Below, piece after piece: positions 20,537 to 29,747 of a DNA stretch of 35,083 nucleotides (position 1 is the stretch's first letter; every line of letters begins with the position of its first letter). The notes under the pieces were generated by a model, which had not been told where the DNA came from, did not search any database, and worked only from the letters and a program-made list of their open reading frames with translations. Position numbers and translations under genes: made by a program. The stretch is from a virus. The stretch lies in the IMG/VR virus record IMGVR_UViG_3300040960_001334, positions 1-35,083 of that record, one strand, 5' to 3'.

Positions 20537-20979
20537 CCAAGGTTACAGTCACAGGCATGGACAAGCTGGAGCGCCAGTTGGAAGCAATCACGCCAGCCAT
20601 TCGCAATGAAATGAAAGGCGCAATTTCTGATAGCCTGCTTCGGGTTCACCGTGCAGCGGTCAAACGTGTGCAAAAAGGCCCAGCCACGGGCAAAATATAC
20701 AATCGCCGGGGCAAGCCGCACCAAGCTTCAGCACCCTATGAAGCGCCCATGTCAGACACCGGCACTCTTGCCAGGTCAGGCCATGTCGTGCAGGACAGTG
20801 ACGGCCTTGGCGGTGAGGTTGTGTTTGATGCTAAATATGCTCGATACTTGGAACTTGGCACCCGCAATATGGTTGAACGCCCCTATCTGTTGCCTTCGCT
20901 GCGTGATAACGAAGACTACATTGACAAGCGCACAAAGCAAGCCGTTCGGGATGGCACCAAGAAAGGGGGCCGCAAGTGA
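20533..20979 (+). CDS. Tail completion/neck protein, HK97 gp10 family
   Basis: A 148-residue protein. The N-terminal MDKLERQLEAITPAIRNEM helix, the GTLARSGHV strand and YARYLELGTRNMVERPYLLPS, a very conserved HK97 gp10 element, identify the family. It joins the head to the tail. ATG 20533 overlaps the previous stop; an earlier in-frame start at 20512 adds residues without a ribosome site. Confidence 0.92.
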   Translation: MTKVTVTGMDKLERQLEAITPAIRNEMKGAISDSLLRVHRAAVKRVQKGPATGKIYNRRGKPHQASAPYEAPMSDTGTLARSGHVVQDSDGLGGEVVFDAKYARYLELGTRNMVERPYLLPSLRDNEDYIDKRTKQAVRDGTKKGGRK

Positions 20980-21386
20980 ACGCATGGGAATTACAGAAGG
21001 CTGTGTACACCAAGCTGACAGATGATGCTGGGTTGATGGCATTAGTCACCGGCGTTTATGATTGGGTGCCAGAAGGCACCGCGTTTCCATATATCACTAT
21101 TGGTGAAGGACAGTTTAACGAGCGCGACAACAAGACGCATAACGGCATCCGCACAGACCTGATGGTGCATGTATGGTCAAATCGAGGGATTGTCGGTATA
21201 AGGGGACGGGACGAGGCAAGGCAGATCGCCCAGGTCGTATATGACCTTCTGCATTGGCAACCGCTAACGATTGAAAATTACGATCATGTTTTCACTAAAT
21301 GGGCGTTCGGTGAGACAATACTAGACGTTGACGGTGTGACGTATCATTCTGTTCAACGGTTTGAAATTCTGGCCCACGAAACTTAG
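20976..21386 (+). CDS. Tail terminator/completion protein (DUF3168-like)
   Basis: A 136-residue protein beginning with GTG in overlap with the previous stop. WELQKAVYTKLTDDAGLMAL, VYDWVPEGTAFPYITIGE and a DLMVHVWSNRG strand are the DUF3168 signature (also in gene transfer agents). These cap the tail tube next to the head. Confidence 0.9.
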   Translation: MNAWELQKAVYTKLTDDAGLMALVTGVYDWVPEGTAFPYITIGEGQFNERDNKTHNGIRTDLMVHVWSNRGIVGIRGRDEARQIAQVVYDLLHWQPLTIENYDHVFTKWAFGETILDVDGVTYHSVQRFEILAHET

Positions 21387-21397
21387 GAGTTTGAAAG

Positions 21398-21808
21398 ATG
21401 GCAGAACAAGCAGGTAAGGACATGCTGTTGTATGTCAGCGATGGTATGTCCGGTTGGACGGTCTTCGCTGGCTTGCGCCCCACTCGTATCGCACTGAACC
21501 GCGAAACTGTGGACATTACCAACAAGGACAGCACCAACCACTTCCGTGAACTGTTGAAGGCAGCAGGCGTTAAGTCATGCTCATTTGCAGGCGGTGGCGT
21601 TTTTCTTGATGCGGCTGTTGATGAAACAGTCCGTGCGGATTTCTTCGCTGACACTGAAACCGACTATCGGGTTCTGGTGCCTGACTTCGGCACATTTGAT
21701 GGTGCGTTTCAGATCACCAACCTGGAGTTTGAAGGCGACTACAATACGGCGGTCAACTTCACCATCCAGCTTGAGAGTGCAGGCGACCTGACCTTCACTT
21801 CGGTATAG
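21398..21808 (+). CDS. Major tail tube protein (TP901-1 type)
   Basis: A 136-residue protein. GKDMLLYVSDGMSGWTVFAG, then LRPTRIALNRETVDITNKD and a beta-rich end (ITNLEFEGDYNTAVNFTIQL) match the TP901-1/GTA tail tube family. It polymerises into the tail tube around the tape measure. It has its own GGAG site and is followed closely by the chaperone genes. Confidence 0.92.
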   Translation: MAEQAGKDMLLYVSDGMSGWTVFAGLRPTRIALNRETVDITNKDSTNHFRELLKAAGVKSCSFAGGGVFLDAAVDETVRADFFADTETDYRVLVPDFGTFDGAFQITNLEFEGDYNTAVNFTIQLESAGDLTFTSV

Positions 21809-21815
21809 GTGACAC

Positions 21816-22157
21816 ATGGCGAACGCAAGAGGGACAGTTCACCTAGTCATCGGTGGTAAGAAACGCGGCTTCAAGGCTTCATTTGAAAACATCGTTGCAA
21901 TTGAGCAAACAACTGGCAAAGCAATTTTCCGGCTGGCTCAAGATGCCGCAACGATGGAGATGTCGCTGGCAGAGATTACCCAAATTCTCCATTCATCCAT
22001 GATGGGGACTAACGTGCCGGACATTGAGAAGTTCGGTCCCCAGGTCTTCAAGCTGGGCATTGTCAATGTTATGCCCACGGTGGTTGAAATTCTAACCAGT
22101 GCCATAAGCACTGGCGAAGAAGAAACGGGAAACGAAGAAGGGGCGGAGAACGAATAG
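21816..22157 (+). CDS. Tail assembly chaperone, upstream frame (GTA gp10-like)
   Basis: A 113-residue protein. Residues 1-95 (GTVHLVIGGKKRGFKASFEN; then TTGKAIFRLAQDAATMEMSL and a PDIEKFGPQVFKLG segment) match the gene-transfer-agent gp10 chaperone family. The acidic tail (STGEEETGNEEGAENE) contains the slippery heptamer at 22127-22133. Normal termination gives this short form, the counterpart of lambda G. A -1 shift gives the longer form joined to the next frame. Confidence 0.9.
   Translation: MANARGTVHLVIGGKKRGFKASFENIVAIEQTTGKAIFRLAQDAATMEMSLAEITQILHSSMMGTNVPDIEKFGPQVFKLGIVNVMPTVVEILTSAISTGEEETGNEEGAENE
22127..22133 (+). promoter_or_regulatory. Programmed -1 frameshift site G GGA AAC
   Basis: In the chaperone frame the codons are ACG GGA AAC, so the heptamer reads G_GGA_AAC: the XXXYYYZ form with Z = C, one base different from lambda's GGGAAAG. 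A shift back by one base continues in the frame of the next ORF, which is open from 22088 across 22178 to 22369. This mirrors the lambda G-GT tail chaperone arrangement. Confidence 0.88.
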
Positions 22158-22369
22158 ACCCCGATGCACCCTTCCCAATGCGTCGGATGATGCAAATTGG
22201 AATGGGTGTGATGGGGTGGCCTCCGTCCGAGTTCTGGCAGGCGACACCATATGAGCTATATGCCGCCGTTGAAGGGTGGCAAGAAGCGAACGGCGGTGGC
22301 GGGGAAGACAAATACCCGGACCGCGAAAGCATTGAGGATTTGGTGGTAGAATATGGCGACGGAACTTGA
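22133..22369 (+). CDS. Tail assembly chaperone, shifted frame (T part; TIGR02216-like)
   Basis: Reached by the -1 shift, this frame runs from 22133 and encodes RRRGGERIDPDAPFP, then MRRMMQIGMGVMGWPPSEFW and QATPYELYAAVEGW, ending in DLVVEYGDGT. The family usually begins with a 'fpW.rlm..gl..L..sP.eFw..tp.El' pattern; the FP lies before the only ATG (22178), which has no ribosome site, so entry by frameshift is more likely than independent start. The end overlaps the tape measure start by 17 bases. Confidence 0.82.
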   Translation, partial: RRRGGERIDPDAPFPMRRMMQIGMGVMGWPPSEFWQATPYELYAAVEGWQEANGGGGEDKYPDRESIEDLVVEYGDGT

Positions 22370-24347
22370 AAAGATTGTTATCCGCGTTGAGGCGGATTTA
22401 GCCACCCTGAAAAAAGGGCTGGTTGACGGCGAACGCCAGACCAAGACTTCATCCGAAAAGATGGCGGCATCACTTGAGAAGATCGGTGGTACTGCTGCGC
22501 GTGTTGGTAAGACTGTTGGCACTATGGGCCTTGCGGCTGCTGCTGGTTTGGCAGTTCTTTCCAGACGCGGCCTTGAAACAGCAGATGCCATAGACAAAAG
22601 TTCCAAAACGGCGAACATTTCCACCAAAGCATTTCAGGAATTATCGTTCGCGGCATCACTGGCAGGGTTGAGCCAACAGCAGCTTTCTATTGCTCTGGAA
22701 AGTTTCAACCGGCGCTCAGGGCTTGCCAAAGACGGCAACGAAACATATCTCAAAACGCTTAAGACCCTGAAAGTAGATCTGCGTGAAGCTGGCGGCGCAT
22801 TTAAGTCAACTGAACAGTTGATGGAAGAAAGCCTGGTTGCGCTTGCCAAGATTGATGATGCCGCATTACAGGCAGCACATGCATCGGTGATCTTTGGCGA
22901 TGATGCAGGCAAGCGGCTTCCATTGTTGCTGAAAGACGGCATTCAAGGCTTGGAACAAATGCGTAAACGTGCCCACGAATTAGGCATTGTTCTTGATGAT
23001 GGGTTGATTGGCAAATCAGTGCAGGCCAAAGATACGTTGACCGGGTTGCAATTCGTTCTTGAGAACAAGTTGGCCGTGGCTGTTGCCGAAAATGCGGGGG
23101 CAATTGAACAGCTAGCAAGTGCCGCAACTACTGTAATTCCAAAACTTATAGACGCAACGCTTGCAGCGTTAGAGCTTCTGCGCGTTGTTGATATGAGCCC
23201 AGAACGCTTGCTTAAATCCATTAACGTCAGCATGGCAAGTGGAACTGGATTTACAAGGGCGCAGCTTGAGAGTGCCAAAGCACTCGGCGTTAACCTTTAT
23301 TCAGCAATGCCTAGTGTTAAAGAAAGGATAAGAAATGAAGCTAGTTTTAAAGGTCCTATAAACCCCGTTAAGGTTGACCCGATCATCGCAGAGCTACAGC
23401 AGATTGTAGACGAAAGAGCAGCAGCAGCCGATGCACTTAGAGCAATCACAACTGGTACAGGCGGCGGTGATGGTGGTGGCAGCTTTTCCGAGAACCTTCG
23501 CAAGTCTGCGGAGAAATTCACACCAAAACAGAGCGATAGGAAAGACCTTTCGTTTGAGACTGTTGAAAATGCATTTCAACGCAACACAGAAATTCTGGAA
23601 ATGCAGAAGCAGTTAAACGAAGAACTGCTAAAAGCACAAGGCACGGATGAAAGCCGGTTGGAATTGCTCGCCGCCCAGCAGGCAGGGCGCAAACAAGAAC
23701 TTCAATTCATGTTGGCTGCATCTGATCTAGCGCCGGAGTTGAAGCAGCAGTTGCTTGATACGCTTGATGCTTTAGCGAATGTTGAACTGGACAATCTGAA
23801 GACTGAACTGCAAGACGCCAAAGACGCAGCCAATGGCCTTGGTGATAGCCTGAACCAAGCGTTCCAGAACGCGGTATTGAACGGTGAGAATTTCATCAAG
23901 GTTCTCGGGCGTATGCTCAAGCAGGTTATCTTGTTCGGGCAAGACGGCAAGGGCGGCATCTTCGGTGGTTTGCTGAATGGCATCTTCGGAAAGGTTGGCG
24001 ATTTCTTCGGTGATGGTATTGGTGGGCTGTTTGGGTTTGCTGAAGGTGGTCGGCCTATGCCCCGCCGTGCTGCTGTAGTGGGTGAAAATGGGCCAGAACT
24101 ATTCATTCCCGACAGCAGCGGCACCGTCTATAACAACCGCGAGTTCGGGTCAATGATGCGCCCGCAAGGCCAAGGCATCATTCAGCACTGGGTGCTTGAG
24201 CAAAACATTCATTTTGACACTACGCTAGAAAGCGTTGATACGCGTATTGCACAGGCAACGCCACGGCTTGTTGAAGCATCCAAATCGGCTGTACAGGACG
24301 CCATGCAGCGAGGCGGCGGCTTCGCGTCAACTGTGAGAGGATACTAA
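22353..24347 (+). CDS. Tail tape measure protein
   Basis: A 664-residue, mostly helical protein. The N-terminal LEKIVIRVEADLATLKKGLV helix, a Gly/Ala hydrophobic segment (GLAAAAGLAVL), DAIDKSSKTANISTKAFQEL and long charged helices follow the tape measure layout. Near the C-end is a second glycine-rich hydrophobic part (FGGLLNGIFGKVGDFFGDGI) and GENGPELFIPDSSG, a frequent ending. At about 0.15 nm per residue it would set a tail of roughly 100 nm. Confidence 0.95.
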   Translation: MATELEKIVIRVEADLATLKKGLVDGERQTKTSSEKMAASLEKIGGTAARVGKTVGTMGLAAAAGLAVLSRRGLETADAIDKSSKTANISTKAFQELSFAASLAGLSQQQLSIALESFNRRSGLAKDGNETYLKTLKTLKVDLREAGGAFKSTEQLMEESLVALAKIDDAALQAAHASVIFGDDAGKRLPLLLKDGIQGLEQMRKRAHELGIVLDDGLIGKSVQAKDTLTGLQFVLENKLAVAVAENAGAIEQLASAATTVIPKLIDATLAALELLRVVDMSPERLLKSINVSMASGTGFTRAQLESAKALGVNLYSAMPSVKERIRNEASFKGPINPVKVDPIIAELQQIVDERAAAADALRAITTGTGGGDGGGSFSENLRKSAEKFTPKQSDRKDLSFETVENAFQRNTEILEMQKQLNEELLKAQGTDESRLELLAAQQAGRKQELQFMLAASDLAPELKQQLLDTLDALANVELDNLKTELQDAKDAANGLGDSLNQAFQNAVLNGENFIKVLGRMLKQVILFGQDGKGGIFGGLLNGIFGKVGDFFGDGIGGLFGFAEGGRPMPRRAAVVGENGPELFIPDSSGTVYNNREFGSMMRPQGQGIIQHWVLEQNIHFDTTLESVDTRIAQATPRLVEASKSAVQDAMQRGGGFASTVRGY

Positions 24348-24348
24348 T

Positions 24349-24960
24349 ATGGCTTTCACCTACCCCCTAACAATGCCAACTTCGCCGGGTATACAGGTTT
24401 CCAAGTTCGGGGTTCAGTTTCGCAACAAAGTTTTCCGTTCCATGAACGAAACTGTGCAGGTAGCCAAGGAACCAGGAGACTTGTGGGTGTATGAATTTCG
24501 CTTGCCAAAAATGACCCGCGCACAAGCGGCAGCGTGGCAGGCATGGGGAATGAAACTGCAAGGCCGCTTCGGGACGTTCTATGCGGCTGACCCTGACGCC
24601 ACCACAGCGCGGGGTGTTGGCACTGGCACACCATTGGTGAACGGCGCTTCGCAGGTTGGCACATCAATCATCACCGATGGATGGACCGTTAGCCAAACGG
24701 GCATCTTACTTGCTGGTGACTACATAGAGATTGAAGACGAACTGTATATGGTGACGGACGACGCCAATTCGGACGTATCAGGCAACGCAACATTCAACAT
24801 CAGCCCTGCCATCCCCGCAGGCAATGCACCGGCTGACAATGCCGCCATCACGGTATCATCGGCACAGGCAATCTTTCGGCTAACATCTGACGACCTGATA
24901 TGGGACGTTGACGCGCTTTCAATCTATGGCATGACTTTCAAGGCAATACAGGACAGATGA
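24349..24960 (+). CDS. Tail protein after the tape measure (distal tail/baseplate type)
   Basis: A 203-residue protein. The N-terminal FTYPLTMPTSPGIQVSKFGV stretch, VYEFRLPKMTRAQAAAWQAW and LQGRFGTFYAADPD are features of small tail proteins at this position in alphaproteobacterial phages. Beta-rich with a TWTVSQTGIL-like central insertion. It probably forms the distal ring to which the hub attaches. Four-base overlap with the next gene. Confidence 0.75.
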   Translation: MAFTYPLTMPTSPGIQVSKFGVQFRNKVFRSMNETVQVAKEPGDLWVYEFRLPKMTRAQAAAWQAWGMKLQGRFGTFYAADPDATTARGVGTGTPLVNGASQVGTSIITDGWTVSQTGILLAGDYIEIEDELYMVTDDANSDVSGNATFNISPAIPAGNAPADNAAITVSSAQAIFRLTSDDLIWDVDALSIYGMTFKAIQDR

Positions 24961-25562
24961 CACGCGACTTAACAGCAGCAGTACACACAGAACTTGCAAG
25001 CAGTTCGATTATCCCCCTGGTGGTGGTGGAATTAGACTTTTCAAGCGGGTTCCTGCGCGTGTTCAATGGAATTGGCAGCGTCACCGTTGATGGTGATGTG
25101 TATTCTGGGGTCGGTGAACTAGGTGGCATTGAGAAGATCAGTGAAACGACCTCCATTCAGGCTAACAACCTCAAGCTATCGCTAAACGGCATCGACCCGA
25201 CATTGCTTTCCAAGGCCATTGATGAAGACTACCAGGGGCGGTCTGCTACGGTGAAAGTGGTTCTATTAGACGACGACTACCAGCAGATTGCGGACAGCTT
25301 TGTGATGTTCGGCGGGTTCATGGACAACATGATTTTTACAGACGGCAAAGAAACGGCTGCTATCACCGTTAATTGTGAAAGTTGGCTCCGCACGTTGGAC
25401 CGTTCCAATAACCGCCGCTATACAGGCGAAGACCAGCAAGAGCGCTTCTCCGGTGATGTTGGGTGTGAGTTTGTGGCGACCCTTCAAGACAAAGAACTGC
25501 TATGGGGTGCACCTAACCCTAAGACGCCAACCGACAAGAAAAGCGGGCGAGGGTCGCGCTAA
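24957..25562 (+). CDS. Minor tail protein (DUF2163-like)
   Basis: A 201-residue protein. Its N-terminus SSIIPLVVVELDFSSGFLRV and VYSGVGELGGIEKISETTSI, followed by IDEDYQGRSATVKVVLLDDD, resemble the N-terminal domain of DUF2163 tail proteins of gene transfer agents and related phages. Such proteins belong to the baseplate. It ends just before the NlpC-like gene with a one-base overlap. Confidence 0.8.
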   Translation: MTRDLTAAVHTELASSSIIPLVVVELDFSSGFLRVFNGIGSVTVDGDVYSGVGELGGIEKISETTSIQANNLKLSLNGIDPTLLSKAIDEDYQGRSATVKVVLLDDDYQQIADSFVMFGGFMDNMIFTDGKETAAITVNCESWLRTLDRSNNRRYTGEDQQERFSGDVGCEFVATLQDKELLWGAPNPKTPTDKKSGRGSR

Positions 25563-25960
25563 TGGACCCGATCACAGAAATGCACAAGGCCATAGACGCC
25601 AAGAAAGAAACCACCTTCAAATGGGGTTCGCACGATTGCTGCATGTTTGCTGCTGATGTTGTGCAGGCCATGACCGGCGAAGATTGGGCCAGCGAGTTTC
25701 GGGGAAAGTACAGCACCAAAGATGGTGCCATTGAGGCGTTACAAACTATCGGCAAGGGTTCGCTTTACCACACTATTCGGGGCAAGTTCGGCAACCCAAA
25801 ACCATTGGCACAGGCCAAGCGCGGTTGGCTGATGGGCAAGAAGACTGGCGATTGGCTGGCACTGGGCATTTGCACCGGCACCCATACGCTGTTTGCTCAC
25901 AAAAAGGGATGGAATGAAGTCAAGACTTTAGAATGTGATTATGCCTGGGAGATTAAGTAA
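25562..25960 (+). CDS. NlpC/P60-like tail peptidase (DUF6950-like)
   Basis: A 132-residue protein. The motif FKWGSHDCCMFAADVVQAMTG holds the likely nucleophile Cys26 in a DCxxFxAD setting, as in tail-tip NlpC/P60-like proteins. CTGTHTLFAHKKGW and the final YAWEI are typical of the family; the usual catalytic His is not obvious, so activity is uncertain. Such proteins sit at the tail tip and help the phage cross peptidoglycan. Confidence 0.8.
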   Translation: MDPITEMHKAIDAKKETTFKWGSHDCCMFAADVVQAMTGEDWASEFRGKYSTKDGAIEALQTIGKGSLYHTIRGKFGNPKPLAQAKRGWLMGKKTGDWLALGICTGTHTLFAHKKGWNEVKTLECDYAWEIK

Positions 25961-28872
25961 TGCCCCAAGTCATTCCAATCCTTCTTGCTGGTATTAAATC
26001 GACACTTTTGAAAACTATCGTTCAAGGGTTGATCGTCGGGCTTGTTATGACCGGCGTTAAGGCATTGCTAAAAGCCGTTGGCATCATTGGTGGCAGGAAA
26101 ACTGATGATGTTGGCTCACGAATACGGCCATCACAATCTGCTGATCTTCCACGGACATACATCTACGGCACACAGCGTGTAGGCGGTGACATTCTGTTCT
26201 ATGACACCAGCGGCACAGATAATGACAAGTTGTGGATGATGATCGCCTATTCATCCCGCGAATGTGACGCCCTAAACAAAGTTTATTTTAATGACGAGGA
26301 AATCTCGTTTAACGTCAGCAATCAGGCAACCACCAGCCCATACAGCAGCGTGACATGCAAGCGGCACATTCAGTATGGCACGGACGACCAGGCGGCAACA
26401 GCGGCCTTTGTGTCGGGCGTGTATAACTGGACGGCAAACCATCGCAACCGAGGCACAGCGACTATCGGCTTTGAATTGGAATTTGACCGCGATGTGTTTC
26501 CGAACGGTCTTCCGCTATTGTCTGCGGAATGGCAAGGTGCAAAAATTTATGACCCGCGCCTGGATAGCACTGTTTCAGGTGGTAGTGGCGCCCACAGAGT
26601 TGCAGACAAGACGACTTGGGAATATAGCGCCAATGCTGCGTTGGTTCTTTATGACTACATGCGCGACGATTTGATTGGCCCGGCATTCCCGAACAGCGTG
26701 TTTGATATGGCGAACATAATTGCTGCTGCTAACACTTGTGACGAAAGCGTTGCCCTTGCTGGCGGCGGCACTGTGGCGCGGTACACCATCAACGGTGAAG
26801 TGGATGGCGACGAACGGTTTGGTTCTGTTGTTTCTGATATGTTGGAAGCAATGGCCGGTGACATTACATTCACGGGTGACAAGTTTTTGATTTTCCCCGG
26901 CGAGTATGCAACTCCTACCGTCAGCTTTGACGAAAGCAACTATTCGTTCTTTGAAATAACACCCGCCCCGCCTCGCAACCAGTTGGTCAACGGGGTCAAG
27001 GGCGTTTTTGTGGACGCCACGCAGGACTATCAACCCGTAGACTACCCTGCACAGACCAGCACAACAGCACTAACGCAAGACAACAACGAACGGTTCTGGC
27101 TAGACCTCGATTTGGCATATGTGACAAACAATGCCACGGCTCAGCGCATTGCGAAGATTGAGTTTGAACGCGCCCGGTTGCGTAGGATAATTTCAATGCA
27201 GACCAACCTTGAAGGGCTGCGCGTCAAGCCAAACGATACGATTTATGTGAGCCATGTTAACACAGGGTTGGTAAATGAAGTGTTTCGCGTTTTGACCGTT
27301 GACTTTGAAATGAACGGCGAAGACGGCACCGCGTACACTTGCAACATCACAGCCAAGGAAGAAAACAGTGCCGCATATTCGTGGACAGCAGCCACTGATG
27401 AAACGGTTGTTACCATTCCCAATGAAATCAACCTTCCTCTGTACCCGTACGGGGGAAACTTGCAAACGCCATTCGGTGTCGTTGTTTTGCCTGATCTTGT
27501 TACCAGCACGGGCGGGGCTGTTCAGTCTGGCGTGAATGTCTCTTTTTCGGCTCCGAACAGTTGGGTGCAAGCCACACAGGTTGAAGTCACTGACAATGCC
27601 AGTGGTGACACCGTAGGCGCAGCCGTGGTCCCCAGGGGGCAAACAGAAGTATTTATCCCAACGGGGGCTGGCACGTTCGATGTTGCGTTGTTTAATCATG
27701 GCAACTTCGGAGAACATTCCAGCACGGTAAATGACACAAGCAACACCGTTACCGACGAAACAGAGGCACACGACACGGTGAACGTGTCGGGCGTAAATAG
27801 CGAAGGCGTAGCAAAAACTTTCGGCAAGGTGTGGCGGGAAACGTTTGATAGCTATACTGCCATCAGTGATGTGACAGATCGTTATGAAGACATAAACAGC
27901 ACGGCTAGTGGGGCAGAGCTATCCCTTGAAACGGGTGGCACGGCAGGCAACCAGTTTCTTCGTATAGGCAACAACAGCGGCAATGACGAATATTGCCTCG
28001 TCCATTCGGGGCCGTCTATTCCGTACAACCCAAACAGCACATACCGGATAGGGTTCAGGGCGAAGCAGCCGACTGGCAGCGGCACAGTTTCAATGGGCGT
28101 AGTGGGGCGCAATGCGGCAGATGATGACTTTATCGACAGTGACGGTGATACAGGGGGGAGCTTTGACCCGTTTGATTGTTTCTTCCGTGCAGGCGAGAAT
28201 GTGACACTGACCACTAGCTTTGTTGATTATGAAGGCTATTTCTCCGGCACGAGTGCCACCCCATTGAGCCAAGCAGCAGACACGCCAACAGGCGCATTGG
28301 AGTTGCACACCGACTGCAAATATTTTCGACCGTATATCACCGTCAACGAAACGGACCAAGCGGGCCAGGTTGACATTGATGAAATATGGATTGAAGAAAT
28401 GCGCCCTATTGAAACTGGCGACATTGCCGACAACAACGTGACGACACCAAAGTTCGCCATTCAGGCTGCAACGGAATTGGTGTCTACATTCACAGCCACA
28501 GAAATCAGCAGAAGCACTGTCGGCCCGCATGATGTGCAGAATGTAACCATTGCGTCTGGCGACAATAACGGTGGCGTTTGCTACATTGTTTTCACCTGCT
28601 CGTGGGGTTCTAATAACACCGACAACAATTACCCGTTATTTGAGATCATTGCTTATGAGAACGGCACCGAGGTTCGCACTGTTATGACAACAAACTTGAA
28701 CCGCATGAGGTCTAATCCAGACGCTGCACACTCCGCAGCATTGACCTGCATTGATGACCCGACTGCTGGCACCACCCTGAAATATGCTTGCGAGGTAACG
28801 CTTGCCAGCGGGGAAACTGCAACGTTTGAAGATCGATCTATTGCTGTGTTCCAAGCCAAGGACAACACCTGA
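25960..28872 (+). CDS. Tail tip/central hub protein (J-like), likely host-specificity protein
   Basis: A 970-residue protein, the largest in the genome. A hydrophobic N-terminal segment (LLKTIVQGLIVGLVMTGVKA) precedes a J/hub-like domain: SADLPRTYIYGTQRVGGDIL, LWMMIAYSSRECDAL, then ATIGFELEFDRDVF and DKFLIFPGEYATPTVSF. A repeat-poor beta region from about 500 carries Ig-like strands. From about 630 a lectin-like domain (FDSYTAISDVTDRYEDI, NSTYRIGFRAKQPTGSG) may bind host sugar. The C-terminal 130 residues form another beta domain. It overlaps its neighbours by one base. Confidence 0.85.
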   Translation: MPQVIPILLAGIKSTLLKTIVQGLIVGLVMTGVKALLKAVGIIGGRKTDDVGSRIRPSQSADLPRTYIYGTQRVGGDILFYDTSGTDNDKLWMMIAYSSRECDALNKVYFNDEEISFNVSNQATTSPYSSVTCKRHIQYGTDDQAATAAFVSGVYNWTANHRNRGTATIGFELEFDRDVFPNGLPLLSAEWQGAKIYDPRLDSTVSGGSGAHRVADKTTWEYSANAALVLYDYMRDDLIGPAFPNSVFDMANIIAAANTCDESVALAGGGTVARYTINGEVDGDERFGSVVSDMLEAMAGDITFTGDKFLIFPGEYATPTVSFDESNYSFFEITPAPPRNQLVNGVKGVFVDATQDYQPVDYPAQTSTTALTQDNNERFWLDLDLAYVTNNATAQRIAKIEFERARLRRIISMQTNLEGLRVKPNDTIYVSHVNTGLVNEVFRVLTVDFEMNGEDGTAYTCNITAKEENSAAYSWTAATDETVVTIPNEINLPLYPYGGNLQTPFGVVVLPDLVTSTGGAVQSGVNVSFSAPNSWVQATQVEVTDNASGDTVGAAVVPRGQTEVFIPTGAGTFDVALFNHGNFGEHSSTVNDTSNTVTDETEAHDTVNVSGVNSEGVAKTFGKVWRETFDSYTAISDVTDRYEDINSTASGAELSLETGGTAGNQFLRIGNNSGNDEYCLVHSGPSIPYNPNSTYRIGFRAKQPTGSGTVSMGVVGRNAADDDFIDSDGDTGGSFDPFDCFFRAGENVTLTTSFVDYEGYFSGTSATPLSQAADTPTGALELHTDCKYFRPYITVNETDQAGQVDIDEIWIEEMRPIETGDIADNNVTTPKFAIQAATELVSTFTATEISRSTVGPHDVQNVTIASGDNNGGVCYIVFTCSWGSNNTDNNYPLFEIIAYENGTEVRTVMTTNLNRMRSNPDAAHSAALTCIDDPTAGTTLKYACEVTLASGETATFEDRSIAVFQAKDNT

Positions 28873-29261
28873 TGCGCTTTTCTATATACAACACCAGCAC
28901 CGGCGAAGTTGTAAGAACCATCACCTGCAGCAAACAATCACAGGCGCAAGCCAACTGCGCCCCTGGCGAAGCTGTCTCACAAGATGCCCCGCCACGCGGC
29001 AAAGATGATCGGGATTTCAAGGTTGACCCAGCAAGAGGCAAACACCGCAACAAGACAGCAGCCGAAAAGCATGAAGACAATGCGAAGCGCGAATTGGTCC
29101 GTGACCAGATGTGGGAAAAGGAAGAACAAGACCGCGCAGCGCACCGGCAGACAATTATCAATTCAGGCGCAACAGAACAAATGGCTGACGCTGTAATGCA
29201 GTCAGTCTACGGCACAGAAACACGCAAACCAAAAGAACGAAACAAGCGCAGACCTACCTAA
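28872..29261 (+). CDS. Small basic protein after the tail tip gene
   Basis: A 129-residue protein. The N-terminal 40 residues are globular (FSIYNTSTGEVVRTITCSKQ, like the first strand of small tail-tip accessory proteins). Residues 55-110 are highly charged and helical (KHRNKTAAEKHEDNAKRELV). Position suggests a tail-fibre assembly or accessory role, but no family is identified. The stop lies in a small hairpin. Confidence 0.6.
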   Translation: MRFSIYNTSTGEVVRTITCSKQSQAQANCAPGEAVSQDAPPRGKDDRDFKVDPARGKHRNKTAAEKHEDNAKRELVRDQMWEKEEQDRAAHRQTIINSGATEQMADAVMQSVYGTETRKPKERNKRRPT

Positions 29262-29274
29262 TCAGGTAGGTTTC
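29252..29274 (+). terminator. Small hairpin at the end of the tail operon
   Basis: ACCTACCT and AGGTAGGT pair perfectly over 8 bases with an AATC loop containing part of the stop codon; only three T follow. A weak terminator or mRNA end signal before the lysis genes. Confidence 0.45.
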
Positions 29275-29309
29275 GTGTATCGTCAGGATAGTAGAGTAGG
29301 AGCGCGGCC

Positions 29310-29747
29310 ATGGCTAAAGATGTTGATCTGGTAAAACTGGCAGAAACAGTCGGTGCCGCAGCAGCAGAGGCAAGCAATAATTCAAAAAACCTAATCGAAA
29401 TGCACAAACGATTAGACGAACACGTTATGGACCAGAATACCCAATTCACGCGCCTGCAAGAAAAGATCGAACGCAACGCTGCCGAAAGCACGTTGCAGCA
29501 CAACGAACTTGCAAGCAAAGTCGATGCCATAACGCACGGCCTTGGGCAGTGCGTTGCAAACCATGTTGAAGTTGCTGTCCAACCCGTTATTGACGAAGTG
29601 AAGAACCACAGAAAACTGATGTGGTCAGTCGCTGGCGGTTTCATAGCTTTGCTGTTGGCTGTCGTCGCTTACCTGCTGACGCAGGGTGTGCCGTGGGACA
29701 CAGCAATGACAGCCCATGCCAACGGTTCTTTTCATCGGGGGAACTGA
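29310..29747 (+). CDS. Membrane-anchored coiled-coil protein (XhlA-like/holin candidate)
   Basis: A 145-residue protein. Residues about 12-100 are a coiled coil (AAAAEASNNSKNLIEMHKRL) ending in KNHRKLMWSV, then a single transmembrane segment (AGGFIALLLAVVAYLL). This layout is that of hemolysin XhlA-type or other lysis-associated membrane proteins. Ribosome site TAGGAG is present. Its stop shares one base with the endolysin start (TGATG). Confidence 0.72.
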   Translation: MAKDVDLVKLAETVGAAAAEASNNSKNLIEMHKRLDEHVMDQNTQFTRLQEKIERNAAESTLQHNELASKVDAITHGLGQCVANHVEVAVQPVIDEVKNHRKLMWSVAGGFIALLLAVVAYLLTQGVPWDTAMTAHANGSFHRGN

